Assembly: GCA_002794785.1 (NCBI GenBank)
Contig: NBBA01000021.1
Location: 620,001-684,000 of the forward strand
Length of the DNA: 64,000 nucleotides
DNA from: Coniferiporia sulphurascens
Taxonomy: Eukaryota > Basidiomycota > Agaricomycetes > Hymenochaetales > Hymenochaetaceae
Reading direction: 5' to 3'
In this document: in pieces, positions 11,957 to 23,734 of the stretch
How the letters are laid out: every line of letters begins with the position of its first letter
How positions within the stretch are numbered: the first letter of the stretch is position 1
The notes under the pieces: generated by a model
What the model was told of the DNA's origin: nothing
What the model saw: only the letters and a program-made list of their open reading frames with translations
The model's database searches: none
Position numbers and translations under genes: made by a program

Positions 11957-14203
11957 CTATGCAGAACCGAAGACCACGGCCACGTACTTCTTGACGCCTT
12001 CCACCGTCCTAGCAAAGGCGCCCACCATCCCATCCGGACGGATAATAACAACAGTAGGAGCGACATCCTCCGCTTTTACTCCGTACCCCGTATACGCGTG
12101 GCCTTTAGTATCCTCATAAATATACTTTATGTCTGCGGAGGAAACGCTCGTATCGAATGGGCTTTGTGCCGGAAGGATGAGCACGACTTGTATCAGATAT
12201 GGTGCCAGCGCCCCGAAAGGATTGATCATCGCGTGTATCATCTCTGTCGAGCGTAGTGGGGCGAAAATAAGTACGGTATGTTTCGACGGAGAGAATACGT
12301 CAAAGAGTCGAGTCGGTGCGTTCTCTGTGTCACTGGTATTCAAGACAGTGAGCCCGGGCGCATCAGGCGCACGATCTCCGGTGCATGTATCCTGCCCGAC
12401 AACACCGTAAACGCCACCGTCTACGCCTATACCACCTTCGTGCCTCTCGTTGACCACGATTGTGCTCCAGCGGTAATTCAGCTCCAGCTGGAACAGTTTC
12501 CGGCCCCTGAACCATGCGTCATCTTTATCTAGATCAGCCGTAAAATTTGATGCGAGTGTTTCTGCACGTTCAAGTGCACGCTGTGTATCTTCGCGGAAGG
12601 TTTTGTTATAAAGGTCTGTCGTAATTTTAAGCATTTCCGCGATGACAGGTATGCGCTCAACCTCATAGGAATCAAGGAGCGCAGACGATCCATATCCTTT
12701 GAGCACAAGTGCGAGCTTCCATGCCAGATTGAACTTGATCCAATCGTAAGCAAAGCGGTCGCAATAAGCCTTGTAATAAAATTTACCGCATCTTGGACGC
12801 TAGAGTTAAGTCCCTGCCCTCCCGTTGGAGAATGTGCATGTGCAGCATCTGCAATACAATCAGGAAATACTAATAATGGCAATGGACTTGGTTCCGACCT
12901 CCGGTAATGAAGACCCTTCCAACACGAAAGTTCTCCGCCATGCGAATATTCGGCCTGCGGAAGAATTGACCGACCACCCCGGACCAAGAAAATAATGCAT
13001 ACCTCCATTCGCCTTGCCATCTAATATCCGTCACCTTTAGATCGGCTCTGCGCGTAGCTCTGTCGAGCTCCTTTTGCACAGACTCTTTGCTATTTGCCGC
13101 TTTTAGGGACGTAAAATCCGTCCCCTGTCCAGCGAAGAATATCTGGAAGAGTTCAGGCTCGGCTGTGTGTCTGATGGACACCCTAATTATCGGAAGTGTC
13201 AGGTTATGCTTCTTCACATAGTATTGAGTACCCTACATAGTTGTCTTCTGGTCTCCCCAAATGTATATGTCCTTTACAGATTTTGGTTAGAATTCCAGGA
13301 TAGCGTCAAGCACATCCTAACGAACCTTTCCCCTCCCTTCCTCTCCAAATCCCTCAATTCGAGCGTCAACGATGTACAGTTTTCCCTCCTCTCGGGTCTC
13401 GCCAACAAAATCGATTCCACAGGATTTGCGCACAGAACCTTCAATGATCTACTTTAGCGAGTGATGTTAAGGTTCGCCGGGAGCGATGCTTACTGCGGGC
13501 GCCATCTGCCCCTACGATGTAAGCAACTTCGACCTTCTCTGACACCTCTTGGCCGTCGATAATCCTCGTGATCTCCGCTGTAGCGCATTTATCGTTTTGC
13601 TGGATACCAACTAGAGTACTCCCTAGCTCGACCTTTCCTCCAAGTGCTTCAATGTGCTTCCGAAGGATCGATTGGTGACGCCATTGCCCAAGCATTACTC
13701 CCTCAGTCTTTGAAAAATAAAATATCAGGCATAAGATGTCGTTGACTCCAAAGTGAAAGTGTGCTTACGACCGGGAAAGCAGGAGTCGGCTCTACATGCT
13801 CCACCATTGACGAGGATTTGACGATGCGATACGGGTCATTAGGATCAAAAATATGGAGTGTAGGCCAGCCAATGCCGGCATTTCGAACATCGTCCGCAAC
13901 ACCAAGAAAATGCTCGATCTCCAATATACGAGGCTACGGAAAGCCACACTTTAGGTATTTAGCAATCAAAATGTGCATATTGCTCACCATTATGCCGGGG
14001 CCTCTTTCTCCAATATGGTTCTGAGAGTCCTTCTCGATAATACGGACCGATATCCCATTTTTTAATAATCCCAATGCTAGGACAAGTCCTGCGGGGCCGG
14101 CACCGACCTGCAAAGGTTTAAGGGGTATTCAACGATGAGGTTAACCAGGCAATTAAGACAAGTCTGTGCTGGAGCTCACAACTAAAACCTGAGGAGATCG
14201 CAT
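11957..14203 (-). CDS. FAD-dependent monooxygenase, phenol hydroxylase type (copy 2)
   Basis: Paralogue of the gene at 8727-10968 with the same exon plan. The start ATG at 14203 opens a short first exon (MRSPQVLV) spliced to VGAGPAGLVLALGLL. Then come GERGPGIM, a segment with LEIEHFLGVADDVRNAG, the DG motif YIVGADGARSK, GETREEGK, IYIWGDQKTT, WQGEWR, HAHSPTGGQGLNSSVQDA and the thioredoxin-like C-terminal domain ending at 11957. The predicted role is the same: FAD- and NAD(P)H-dependent aromatic hydroxylation in the cytosol. Differences from copy 1 cluster in the C-terminal domain and in the variable segment after GETR. No disabling stop was found outside introns. The substrate is unknown, and neither neighbour is a clear pathway partner. 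Confidence 0.88.
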
Positions 14204-15605
14204 TTCCGACGTTTCTGGCTGGTACCTTCATTCAACTCGAGCTTTATAGGCCCATTGTTCTTCTTTTTTTTCTTTCGAACGTCGAACATTTCCGTATGCG
14301 CGGTACGTTTAAGAAGTTTGGTGTGCCAGCCGTCCCAACGCGTCGTTGCGGCACGGCGAACGGCCTGAATTCAAGGTGACCAAGAATTCTTCGAGTCAGA
14401 TCGCGTCGCATACCGCCGGACCGCTGTCTTCTATATATCAGAAGACCTCTCCTATCAGCTTCGAAGATGATAAGAAGAATCGTGAGGATTCGAACCTCAC
14501 CGTGTCGAATCACCCTTTAGCACAGGAGTTGGAAATACATAGGCGGAATCGTCATGTCTTGATGGGCGCAAGCGAAGGTGATGCCGAACACAATCTTATG
14601 TCGGAACAGCGTCAAACGAGCGAGAATTCGGAAGCAATTTACGCTTCGGGTATGTGGTTGAAACCATTATTGTTTACGCGAGCGTGTAAACATGTGTTCG
14701 GCACGCCCACCAGTATTGATCAACTTGAAGGTCAGCAATATTACACCTTGTGTTTGCGATGGCACGGGCAGGACTTATATTATAGTAGTGCGACATGAGC
14801 GGGTCAAGCTCGTGACTTGCTAAAACGGTAAAGCCGTGCCGCAGCGGTGCTCAATCTCTCGAGTTGTACTTTACTTTTCCTGATAACTACCTTCAATACG
14901 CTGCGGAAAGCAGATCGAGCAGTTACGATCGATAACTCATACGTTAATTTCGGATTCATTACGAGCGATATTGATTTCAGGAGTGCTATCCCACAGCGGA
15001 ACGACTGCAGTGCGCAATTATCTAGAACTGTTTTGTTAGATCAAGCTATTCAATGCTCAGGCTTTCTACATGCAATACTGTACAGTAATCATAAACGATG
15101 CGGGCGTAGTAGGTACTGCGCCTGCCGAGCTTCGGACTCAGTCGCTTGCCTCATCAAGCTTGCAAACTAGCGCTTAAAAGGCTACAAAGCTCGAACCCCG
15201 GGGCCGATGAGTTGCGCGGCCCTTCACTTGTAGTACTAGCAGCTTAAAGTGCGTTCGCCATGCTGTCTGTAATATTTATGGCGAAAGAAGGTAATCCCCG
15301 GTTCTTTAGGGCCAGTTAATCATCATGATATGCAAACTAATAGGAAGTCATCCTCAAATACATTGTTGCGACACACTTTTGCTACGCAATTGGGTTCAGT
15401 CTCTTTACAGTCGACTCTGCCGCTGCGCACGCGCTTTAAATCAAACTAGGAGTTTGACTTTCCCCTTACCATTCCAGCGAGACCAACAAACATACGCCTG
15501 AGCGCGTCTCTGCTCTCCCAGACAGGTAGAACTATACAACAAAATCCGGCAAAGAAGGACCAGATCTATGCGACAGACGGAATTAGCTCAACCGTGAACG
15601 CAAGA
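14204..15605. other. Intergenic, upstream of monooxygenase copy 2
   Basis: The first 160 bases are homologous to the promoter of copy 1. The remainder to 15605 has no supported gene. A tRNA T-arm-like hairpin lies near 14480-14500 on the minus strand, without a matching acceptor stem. The 150-codon frame at 14346-14798 shows no family motif. Confidence 0.45.
14336..14361 (-). promoter_or_regulatory. Conserved promoter box, copy 2
   Basis: Partner of 11047-11072, lying about 133 bases upstream of the copy 2 start. It matches at 24 of 26 bases, with C/T and A/G differences. Confidence 0.45.
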
Positions 15606-18049
15606 CTATGAAAATATGCACACCATAGCGACGACCATCCAAGCCGTGAAAAATCCGGGAGAAAAGATATAGCTACTTGCGCTCAGGGGAATCGGGACGA
15701 CAACGGACATTATGATGATTATGATCGTCGACCACCAAAACGCCCTCTTCACGTCGGCTGGTTCTGGCTGAATTGAATTCCGCTCTATGTCAAGGTCTTC
15801 TATGGACGGAGTCTCGGAATCCTTCTTTTCGTTTTGATTGACGATAGTGGTCTGGGCTACCGGGAAAACAGAAGCCTCATTATCGGTACTGCCGATGATT
15901 TTGACTGCAAGAAAGGATTAGGACGATTCGGAGGGAAACACATGATTATTTGGAGGAAAAGAAGTTGTAATATACTTACTAGAGCGGGTCCCCTTAAAAT
16001 CGTAGTTATCGGGTTTGATAATGGATATCACAAATGCGATAATACCACCCGAGCATAGACTGGTCACGTTCCCTGCGAGCGACGAGTAGTTCGCTACCAG
16101 GAGTTCGACGTTGACTGTGCCATAGTAGTAACGGCAGGTGACTATCCACGCTAGGAGTGCAAGCGCGGTGCCGCCCATGGATCCAGCGAGTACAGCAACA
16201 TTCGTAACCTTCGACCACAGCACGGTAAACATAATGGGAACAACGGGCGCGCTTATTATTATACCACTGAAGTCTGAAACAAGGTTTGTATGGGACGAAT
16301 TCGTGACAAGTGGAAGAAGACTCACAAAAGACGAAGTTCATATCGACGTTACCAGCATTCAGAATAACGCCCCATAGAGAGATCCACAATCCCCAGACTG
16401 CGACGCCTATATGCGCAATACGAAGCATTTCCTGAGCAGTCGCCTTGGGATACCAATAGGTCTAAGAAGAAAAAGATATATTCAGTGAGATCAGGAACAT
16501 GGAATCCGGAATTGTATCGCACCCTGTAGACGTCATACGTGAAAATGGACGACACGGATATCAACTGCGCCGAACATGCAGATGTGACTGCCATATACGT
16601 GATAATTAGCATCGCGATGGCCCCAGAGCGCCCCAGAAGGGCGACCGCAGCCGCAGGCGCAACCAAGCCAGCCCCCTGTTGTGCTGTGCTAAGAGGTATA
16701 GGATATGTTGGGAATACCGGATTATTCTGTAGGGCGCGCGCCGACAGGCCCATAACAGTCCCGAAAGCTAATGGTACGCTGAACCAAGAAAGCCCGCCTA
16801 GAAAGTACGCTCTGGTCGTGCCCTCCGGCTTTGATGCGATTGCGCGTTGCCAATATGACTGGTCAAGAAATACCGTTGAGAACCCTGACGAGACAGAAAT
16901 TCCGGCATCTAAGAGATGAAAGTTGAGACATTAAAAGACCAGAGTAGAAGTATTGATTCCAACGGACAGATAAAAGCCGGCTTTGAGTTGAACGTAAGGT
17001 ATGAACCATCCAGATTTCCCTCAACAGGAGTGATTTCGGCCGCCTGTACGAGAAGAGCATGAAGGGCGGATGGAGATCCAATGAGTTCCGACGATCCACA
17101 TGCCTAAAAGGACTCTACATGAGCTTTCATCCGAACACGAGAGTATTTGTTTCTTGACATACCGTATAGACAAAAAGCCAAATAATGACAAAGACTATCG
17201 TAGTATGCGCATAATCCGAAACAAATGTGCTCCGAAGCCCTCCTACAATGACAAAGGCAATAACGCCGACCGGCAAAAGCATGGTTGCAGCTCTGATGTC
17301 CATGCCCGTAAGAGCGGATATAGATGCGCTTCCGCCGAGCAATAATATAGCGGATACCATCAGAGATGTTGAAAGGGCGTAAAACTGAAACAAGTGCAAC
17401 CATTAGTCGAAGCAAGAACACAGTCGGTGACCATTACCTCACCAGAAACATGAGGTGAGCGGGCGTCCCGAAGCGGGCCTTTACGATTTCGAGAAACGTT
17501 CTGGCACCGTTCGCATTTTCCTTAACCTTTGTAGCAATAACAGAGAAGAAAACGATTTCTATGCTAATCGCAGATTGAGTCTGAAGTTAGAGTTATGTAA
17601 CAATACAAATCTCACTTACGTTCCACCGACTGCATACCACCAGCCTCCAGCTACACCAAATTGGTAGACAACAAGTGACGATACCATGAGAGTAGCGCTC
17701 CATGTCCAAGCGGAGACCTGCGATAGGGAAAGTAAATGAGTCGTCCAGTCTCTGATTTCAACCCCTTTGGTACTCACGATACCCGAGCAAACCAAACCGG
17801 GTTTGACACTCCGACTAGCGCTTGAAAATTCCTCGGCTATTCAAAGTAAGACACAGTTTCACAGGTTTATGACGCATGACGAAGTTATGGGGTGAAAAGA
17901 CACCAACTTTCAAATGGCGATGTTTCTGTAAACTTCGATTGCAGCCAGCTGAGGACGAGCATAAAGAGCGCAAATCCAAACCCTCCGCCAAGAATGAGGG
18001 CATATCCGGAGGATTGCGGCAAGTACGCGACGAATTCACCGTTAGCCAT
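15606..18049 (-). CDS. DUR3: DUR3-type urea active transporter (sodium:solute symporter family)
   Basis: Plasma-membrane symporter of the SSF superfamily that would import urea, and in some fungi polyamines, using an ion gradient. The start at 18049 gives MANGEFVAYLPQSSGYALIL, then the glycine-rich first helix GGGFGFALFMLVLSWLQSKF and the family signature EFSSASRSVKPGL. SAWTW, YQFGVAGGWWYAVG and many hydrophobic segments follow, including VLAGSMGGTALALLAWIV and GGIIAFVISIIKPDNYDF. The C-terminal part has ADVKRAFWWSTIIIMIIMS and ends FFTAWMVVAMVCIFS at 15606. It is broken by numerous short introns; I did not fix each border but saw no disabling change. Family length is about 650-700 residues, which fits. 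Upstream GATA motifs suggest nitrogen control. Confidence 0.88.
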
Positions 18050-18126
18050 GGCTTGCTTGACCGTCTGCGGATGCGAGGGGTTGTTAGCAGCTCTAATGCG
18101 GAGACTCCATCCAGTTCGCACATGCG

Positions 18127-18345
18127 TTATCTATGAGTGCTTATCGAGAGCGCGGCTTTAGAAGCATAGAAGACATAGTTAAGAGATCAGTGTCGTCAGG
18201 TCTTGTTCCACTTTTCCCAGCCGTGCCGATTGTAAAAATAGAAACCACAGCTAGCTCAGGAAGTTCGTGTCCCGCACGGAAGCAGAATAGGGGCTTTTTG
18301 GACACCGGACATCGAAATGGGCGAAAGTGTTATCCAATTAGATAA
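18127..18345 (-). promoter_or_regulatory. Cluster of GATA motifs upstream of the urea transporter
   Basis: Four GATAA cores (either strand) lie within 300 bases of the predicted start: TTATC at 18127-18131, 18141-18145 and 18330-18334, and GATAA at 18341-18345. Fungal urea permease genes are commonly activated by GATA-type nitrogen regulators (AreA/Gln3-like). Short motifs occur by chance, so this is suggestive only. Confidence 0.4.
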
Positions 18346-20619
18346 ACGGTGCTGAGTTGTATTCCACTAGAGGCCACCACGAAACTCATCTAGACGTTTC
18401 CCATACAGCCTAGTCGACGTTAGGTATTGGAAAATAGAGACGAGTGATAGTCCGCAGAGTAAATTGATAGATCCCAGAGCAGCAGCCCATAGCTAGCCGG
18501 TGTAAGCAGATTATGAGGCCATTTGCAATTAGCACTTATAACGAGAAGATTACCCGCATAGCGCCTTGAGTCTTTTAAGATTGGACTTGCCCTTAACGAG
18601 CTGCTGAAATTGAAGCCTCCCTACTACGGACGTGGATATTCCGTGGAAAATACAGGTTCCTTGATAAACGCAGAAGTTATAAATAATTGCAGGAGATCGC
18701 ACGATTAAATGAAAAACATACGAATTTGAAGGAAGTCTAGGTTAGAGGGGCTAGAGCGTCGTGGCGATTCTCAATCAAGCGAATCCATCACAGTCGCCGA
18801 CCCTAAACAAAATTTTGGCCGGCCCTGATGGAGTCTAATCCAAAGATGGACTATCTCGACGAGACTTGTTCGCCATTCAGAAAGAGTTACGTTGTCAAAG
18901 GACTCTCTTACTCTAATATAATAATATAACGACGCGATCTCGTCTATTTCAACTCACCTGACACCTTCATACACCCGGTTAATCGCCGTACTTATCGTCG
19001 CAAACCCAGTTCAGATAGCTGTCGAAACTGCGGTGGTCGAGGTGCTCCAATCAGGACTTTTGACGTAACCCTTGTACGAGTACTCTTTTCCTATTTTTGT
19101 TTTCATTCTTTAACGCAGGACTTACATATGGGCGGTATAACATACTTCTAGATCGATCGCAAAAATAGGTATTTTGGTTGGGTGGTGAGCAAGTGTACAC
19201 GCGCGCGAAATTATATCTGGTAAAACTCTCGGCCGATGATTTCCGCGACGAGTTTCGCGTAACGGACAACACTCCGCACTTGTCTCCCTAAAACGACGAA
19301 GAAGTCGAAAAAAGAGGCACAGACTTTAATCGAAAGCGACGCGGTCGCGCGCAGTCCCCTACGGTCTTGATGGCGAACGTGTGATAATCTATTAAAGGGA
19401 TACAGGCCTCCAGCAGTGAGTACCCGCTTTGCAGCTGACCCGACAACTGTGGATCTTTATATTTTTAATAGCTTCTACTGCTGAGGAATGATCAGCTGTA
19501 CAGTATGCATTGCAGTTTTTGATTGCTTGAAGAGTTAAGCCCCCGCGGTGATCTAACCCGCGGGCTAAGTTTCACCCGTTTCTTTCCGACGGGCAACCGT
19601 GGGGCCGTATCACAATTTACTCTCAGCTGTTCAGGGGCGTTTTCGGGACCACGTACGTCTCTGGTTTAAGATGGCTACATTGGAATTGTTGGTAAGTAGG
19701 CCAATGCCGCTTCTGGGCTAGCCCCTTGCTTCCAGTATGTATGGCTATTATTGTCGGCCTTCGGACCGTTGGGCTGTTCCATTCAAATCACAATTCTGCA
19801 TTCTTTGCCGCTGGCCTTCTCTTGTAAAAGCTGTACGGAAATCAGCTTCGTAAACTGCAGCCGGCCTATCACGGACAGAAATCTGCTCCGTTCTACTGCT
19901 ATACGCGATTCAACTTTGAGGTGAGACGCTACGCACTGAAGTCATTTCGACGAAGCCAATGCCGTTATTTTAGCAAGTGGTCTTTGGCGCCTGATATCTT
20001 ACGATCACAATACGCAATCAGGGCAAAAATGCGGGGGACTGACTACCGATCCGGGGGTCAAGGATCATATAAATTGGGCAGAGATGAGATCTCGAAGACT
20101 TTGTACAACAGCGGCGTTACTCTATTCAATGCCATACATATTTGCCATAACGAAATATGTATACTCGGTCAGTTATAATGTGTATGTACGCTTCTAGACT
20201 CGTTTTTCGTACCGTGGGTCGCCTTATACTGCTTACTATACTTAAAGGGCTTCCATTGTGATTGATTTATTCTTACGTGTTTAGAAAACTACGGCATTTC
20301 TGGTGAAGAGACTTACCATTGAAACCTAATTTCCCGTCACTCATATTTTCCTTTACCCGGTATCCGCACAGGAAAGGAGGGTGCTGTCTATCCGCGACCG
20401 GCTACTTAGTCAATCGAAGTCAGTCTGACCTTGAGAATTGAGTTGGGGTCAATGGACCTGCGACCCGGTCCGCATCGGAGGACGATGTTGTCTGGCCGAC
20501 ATAGTTACAAACCCGACAATGGCGCTTACATCTGTCGCACGGTGCTCCGTTTATTTATTTTCAAGCCAGCTGCAAAGTCCATTGGCCTCCCGCATACCCT
20601 TTTCGAGGGTCTACAATCA
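18346..20619. other. Gene-free stretch of about 2.3 kb
   Basis: No frame longer than about 85 codons, no family motif, no RNA gene and no terminal repeats were recognised. It separates the urea transporter from the P450 fragment, and may be decayed sequence or regulatory DNA. Confidence 0.45.
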
Positions 20620-21569
20620 ATGTTCGAGCTTGTGTTCGAATTTGCGGCCTTCGCGAGTGCCTTCTTCTACTTGAAATCTTGGCTACTACGACGCGGGCGT
20701 AGTCCTAATGGACTACCACTACCACCGGGACCAAAGGGGTTGCCATTGATAGATAATGCATTCGACATGCCAGAAGTCAGTGAACAGTGGGAAAAGCTCG
20801 TATATGGGGGAAGCAGTACGGTACTAATTGACTAAACCTTGTATGAGCTCGCCCTTGGGAAATAATTTTCTTGTTTTGCACGAAGGTGATCTCGTGTTCG
20901 TCAGACACCTCGGCAAGCCCCTTCTTTTCGTAAACTCTTACGAGGCCGCGAATGAAATCTTCGAAGAGCGTGGCAACAATTATTTATCAAGGCCGAAAAA
21001 CACTTTAATTGAGATGTACGTGATTCATCATTTTGTCCGGCTTGTCGTAAATGACATCACTGATTCGAGCTCCGGAACTTTACTTCCCCTTTCATAGGAC
21101 AGGATGGGATTGGATGGCCGCGTTGATGCCCTATAATGACGAACACCGGAATCTGCGCCACTACCTTCATCGATTCTTCGGAACGTCCGCTATAGCAGAT
21201 TACCGCGAGCTGCAGACCCAGGCCATCCACAGATTACTCTTATCTTTGCCGCAGAGCCCCGACAGGTTCTATGACCTAACAAGACGGTAGGGTCAAAGTA
21301 AAAAAAAGTCACAGTCCCTTTTGGTTGTTTGACATTGGCGCTCTTGCTTGCGGCGCCACGGCTGACATCATAATGATGCTCGCGTACGGACACAAGGGTG
21401 CATTTGTCCTTCTCATAAAAATCAGAGTTCCTTGCTAACTCGCTTTCCAGTCTCCAGAGATGATGGTCCTCATGTTGAGCTCGCGAACAGAGGCATGAGG
21501 TCTATAGCAAAGGCGGAACAGTTTTCCGTTGTTAATATGCTTCCTTGGCGTGAGTCCAGGCCCATTTCT
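20620..21569 (+). pseudogene. Cytochrome P450, 5' fragment
   Basis: N-terminal third to half of a microsomal P450. The start at 20620 gives a membrane anchor (LVFEFAAFASAFFYL), then the proline-rich hinge LPLPPGPKGLPLI. After introns come GDLVFVRHLGKPLLFVNSYE, DRTGWDWMAALMPYND, LRHYLHRFFG, a helix with IIMMLAYGHK, and VELANRGMRSIAKAEQFSV, ending at LPW near 21569. These pieces join in frame at plausible GT/AG sites. Downstream I find neither the I-helix AGxDTT motif, nor ExxR, nor the heme-cysteine loop before the next gene at 22579, so heme binding would be impossible. The second exon join is imperfect. It is likely a truncated relic of the fungal CYP group with PPGPKG(L/W)P-type starts. Confidence 0.75.
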
Positions 21570-22360
21570 GCATTATGAAAGCCGAACCTCACAAATTGAC
21601 AGTGTCATAAACAGGAAAAAGGTGGCTGTAAATCCGACCTTCGCGTAGGTCTTTATTCCCGAAAGGACAGCTTGAAAATATCTTCCGTGTGTTTTATCAG
21701 GGTTAGAAAGATGCTTCAAAGGCTACGGATTATAGTAACTGAAGCTTCCAGTTTCCAGCGATGTGCTGAGCGTAAAGCCGGACCACTTGATCCGACCTGA
21801 AGCGAAGCCGACGTTTCGTCTTTTGACGGAACAAACATCGTCCAAAATCGGGAGTTCGAGGTACGCAGAGCATTCTTGCAAGTCTTCCGTCGTTCGCCTT
21901 CGTCTGAGATCAGCCGTGGCTTCTTCAAGGTGAGTTTCAGGTTGTGTAATCAGCACGTGTGGAAGTGTACTTCTGATGTACTTCTGGTTAAATGAAAAGC
22001 TACATTTCAGACATAGCCCGATATGATCGCTTTCAAGTGATCTTTTTATCCCCCGTACACGGAGGATGTTGACGCTGAATATTCGAGCCCTCGTAGCGTA
22101 CTGCCTTCCATCATACAGACCCAATTGCCGGTGTCTCCGGCACTGTACATCATCGGCGAACAGTTCTGAGTATCTATATAAATATCATTAGCAGAACCGG
22201 GGTCCGGCGGAAGCGGCGGCTCTACATAAACTTGAAGAATGACAAGATCAGTGGCAGCTGGAAAGTCAGACCACTGTGTGCTTTATCTCTTTTAAGAATA
22301 TGGTAATAGAAGTAAGACCACTACCCAGACACAAGAGCACCGACCGAGACGTCTCACGGA

Positions 22361-22377
22361 CACGTGATAATCACGTG
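22361..22377. promoter_or_regulatory. Double E-box palindrome upstream of farnesyl diphosphate synthase
   Basis: CACGTGATAATCACGTG: two CACGTG E-boxes in a perfect palindrome around TAA, about 200 bases before the start codon. bHLH factors, including SREBP-type sterol regulators that accept ATCACGTG-like E-boxes, bind such sites. The regulator here is inferred. Confidence 0.5.
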
Positions 22378-22510
22378 CGCGAACACGATTGAACAGTAAA
22401 ATTAAATGCAGCTGCTCTCTGTGCGTCCTCACTTCATAAAAGCCATCTTCAGGGCGTCACGTCCTTCCTCCTCCGGACTCGCTTTTTGCAACACCATACG
22501 TGGCGTCGGG

Positions 22511-22517
22511 TATATAA
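22511..22517 (+). promoter_or_regulatory. TATA box of farnesyl diphosphate synthase
   Basis: TATATAA about 65 bases upstream of the ATG at 22579, a suitable position for a core promoter element. Confidence 0.5.
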
Positions 22518-22578
22518 TCTCAGCGCGCTTTCTCCTACTCTCCACTGGGTCTTACCATCGTTGTCTTCTAAGGTTATT

Positions 22579-23734
22579 ATGTCGGACAGGCGTCAGCGCT
22601 TTATCGATGTCTATGCGAGCATCCGCGATGAGCTTTTGGCCCACTTTGCTGGTGAGGGGATGCCTAAGGATGCCCAAGAATGGTATCGCAAGGTAATACC
22701 GGTATCAGACACTAGGATTTGAACTCACAATGACTCCGTTAGAATCTTGACTATAACGTCCCCGGCGGCAAGCTCAACCGCGGAATGTCCGTGACGGACA
22801 CTGTCGAAATCTTGCGCGGCCATCCACTGGCAGAAGATGAATATAGACGTGCTGCAATCTTGGGGTGGAGTGTTGAGTTGGTGCGTGTCATTCTGGTTCC
22901 AAGGTTCGTACTCCTGAAGTACCTTCTTTACAGTTGCAATCGTTCTTCCTCGTATCAGACGACATGATGGACCAAAGCATTACGCGTCGTGGCCAGCCGT
23001 GCTATTACCGCACCCCTGGGGTCGGAAATATCGCAATTAATGACTCGTTCATGCTCGAAGCTGCTATTTACCGTCTTTTCAAGACCCACTTCCGTTCTGA
23101 GCCCTACTATGCCGATCTTCTCGACCTTATGCATGAGACAACGTACCAAACAGAGATGGGTCAACTTGTGGACCTCATTACCGCACCTGAAGATTCGGTC
23201 GACCTTTCCAAGTTCTCGCTTGAGAAGCACCGCTTCATCGTGCTCTATAAGACCGCCTTTTACTCCTTCTACCTCCCCGTTGCCCTTGCCCTCTATTTTG
23301 TTTCTCCCCAAATACCATCCGTCGCGACACCTGCATCACTTCAGCAAGCGAAGGACATCCTCCTTCCGCTCGGTGAATACTTTCAGGTTCAGGATGATTA
23401 TCTCGACTGCTTCGGCACACCCGAGCAAATAGGCAAAATTGGCACAGACATCATAGATAACAAGTGCTCCTGGCTTATTAATGTCGCTCTGGCGCATGCC
23501 AGCCCTGCACAACGCACCATCCTCGACGAGTGTTACGGGCGTAAGGATGCAGCGAAGGAGGCGCAGGTGAAGAAGGTGTATGCTGAGCTCGACCTTAAGG
23601 GCAGATATGACGCATACGAAAAATCTTCGTATGAGAAGGTCACAGGCCTTATTGGAAAGCTTCCCGCTAATGGACCTCTTAAGCGGGAAGTGTTCATGAG
23701 TTTCTTGAACAAGATATATAAGAGGACGAAGTGA
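22579..23734 (+). CDS. ERG20: Farnesyl diphosphate synthase
   Basis: Cytosolic prenyltransferase condensing isopentenyl diphosphate with dimethylallyl and geranyl diphosphate to give farnesyl diphosphate, the precursor of ergosterol, dolichol, ubiquinone, sesquiterpenes and protein farnesyl groups. Exons 22579-22692, 22743-22880 and 22934-23734 keep frame and give 350 residues, the normal size. Both aspartate-rich motifs are present: DDMMD (FARM) after LQSFFLVS, and DDYLD (SARM) after GEYFQVQ. Also visible are [30 protein letters not shown] and the basic C-terminus [10 protein letters not shown], whose lysine/arginine end assists catalysis in relatives. The upstream E-box palindrome and TATA box suggest regulated transcription. 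It is intact and confidently identified. Confidence 0.97.

Larger units (their letters stand above)
21570..22578. other. P450 3' flank and farnesyl diphosphate synthase promoter
   Basis: Lacks the missing P450 half. A 133-codon minus-strand frame at 21723-22124 has no recognised motif. The last 220 bases hold an E-box palindrome and a TATA-like box upstream of the synthase. Confidence 0.5.

Noticed and set aside
14475..14520. tRNA-like T-arm on the minus strand (TGAGG-TTCGAAT-CCTCA) with a possible GCT anticodon loop upstream
   Set aside because: No complementary acceptor stem or D-arm could be found. At most a relic or a chance B-box.
14346..14798. 150-codon plus-strand frame
   Set aside because: No recognisable domain, it overlaps the duplicated promoter region and there are no supporting splice signals.
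21723..22124. 133-codon minus-strand frame downstream of the P450 fragment
   Set aside because: No domain was recognised and it does not encode the missing P450 part on either strand.
8727..23734. Idea of a secondary-metabolite cluster (two monooxygenases, P450, farnesyl diphosphate synthase)
   Set aside because: No terpene cyclase, polyketide or peptide synthase is present, the P450 is truncated, and the synthase is a housekeeping-type gene.
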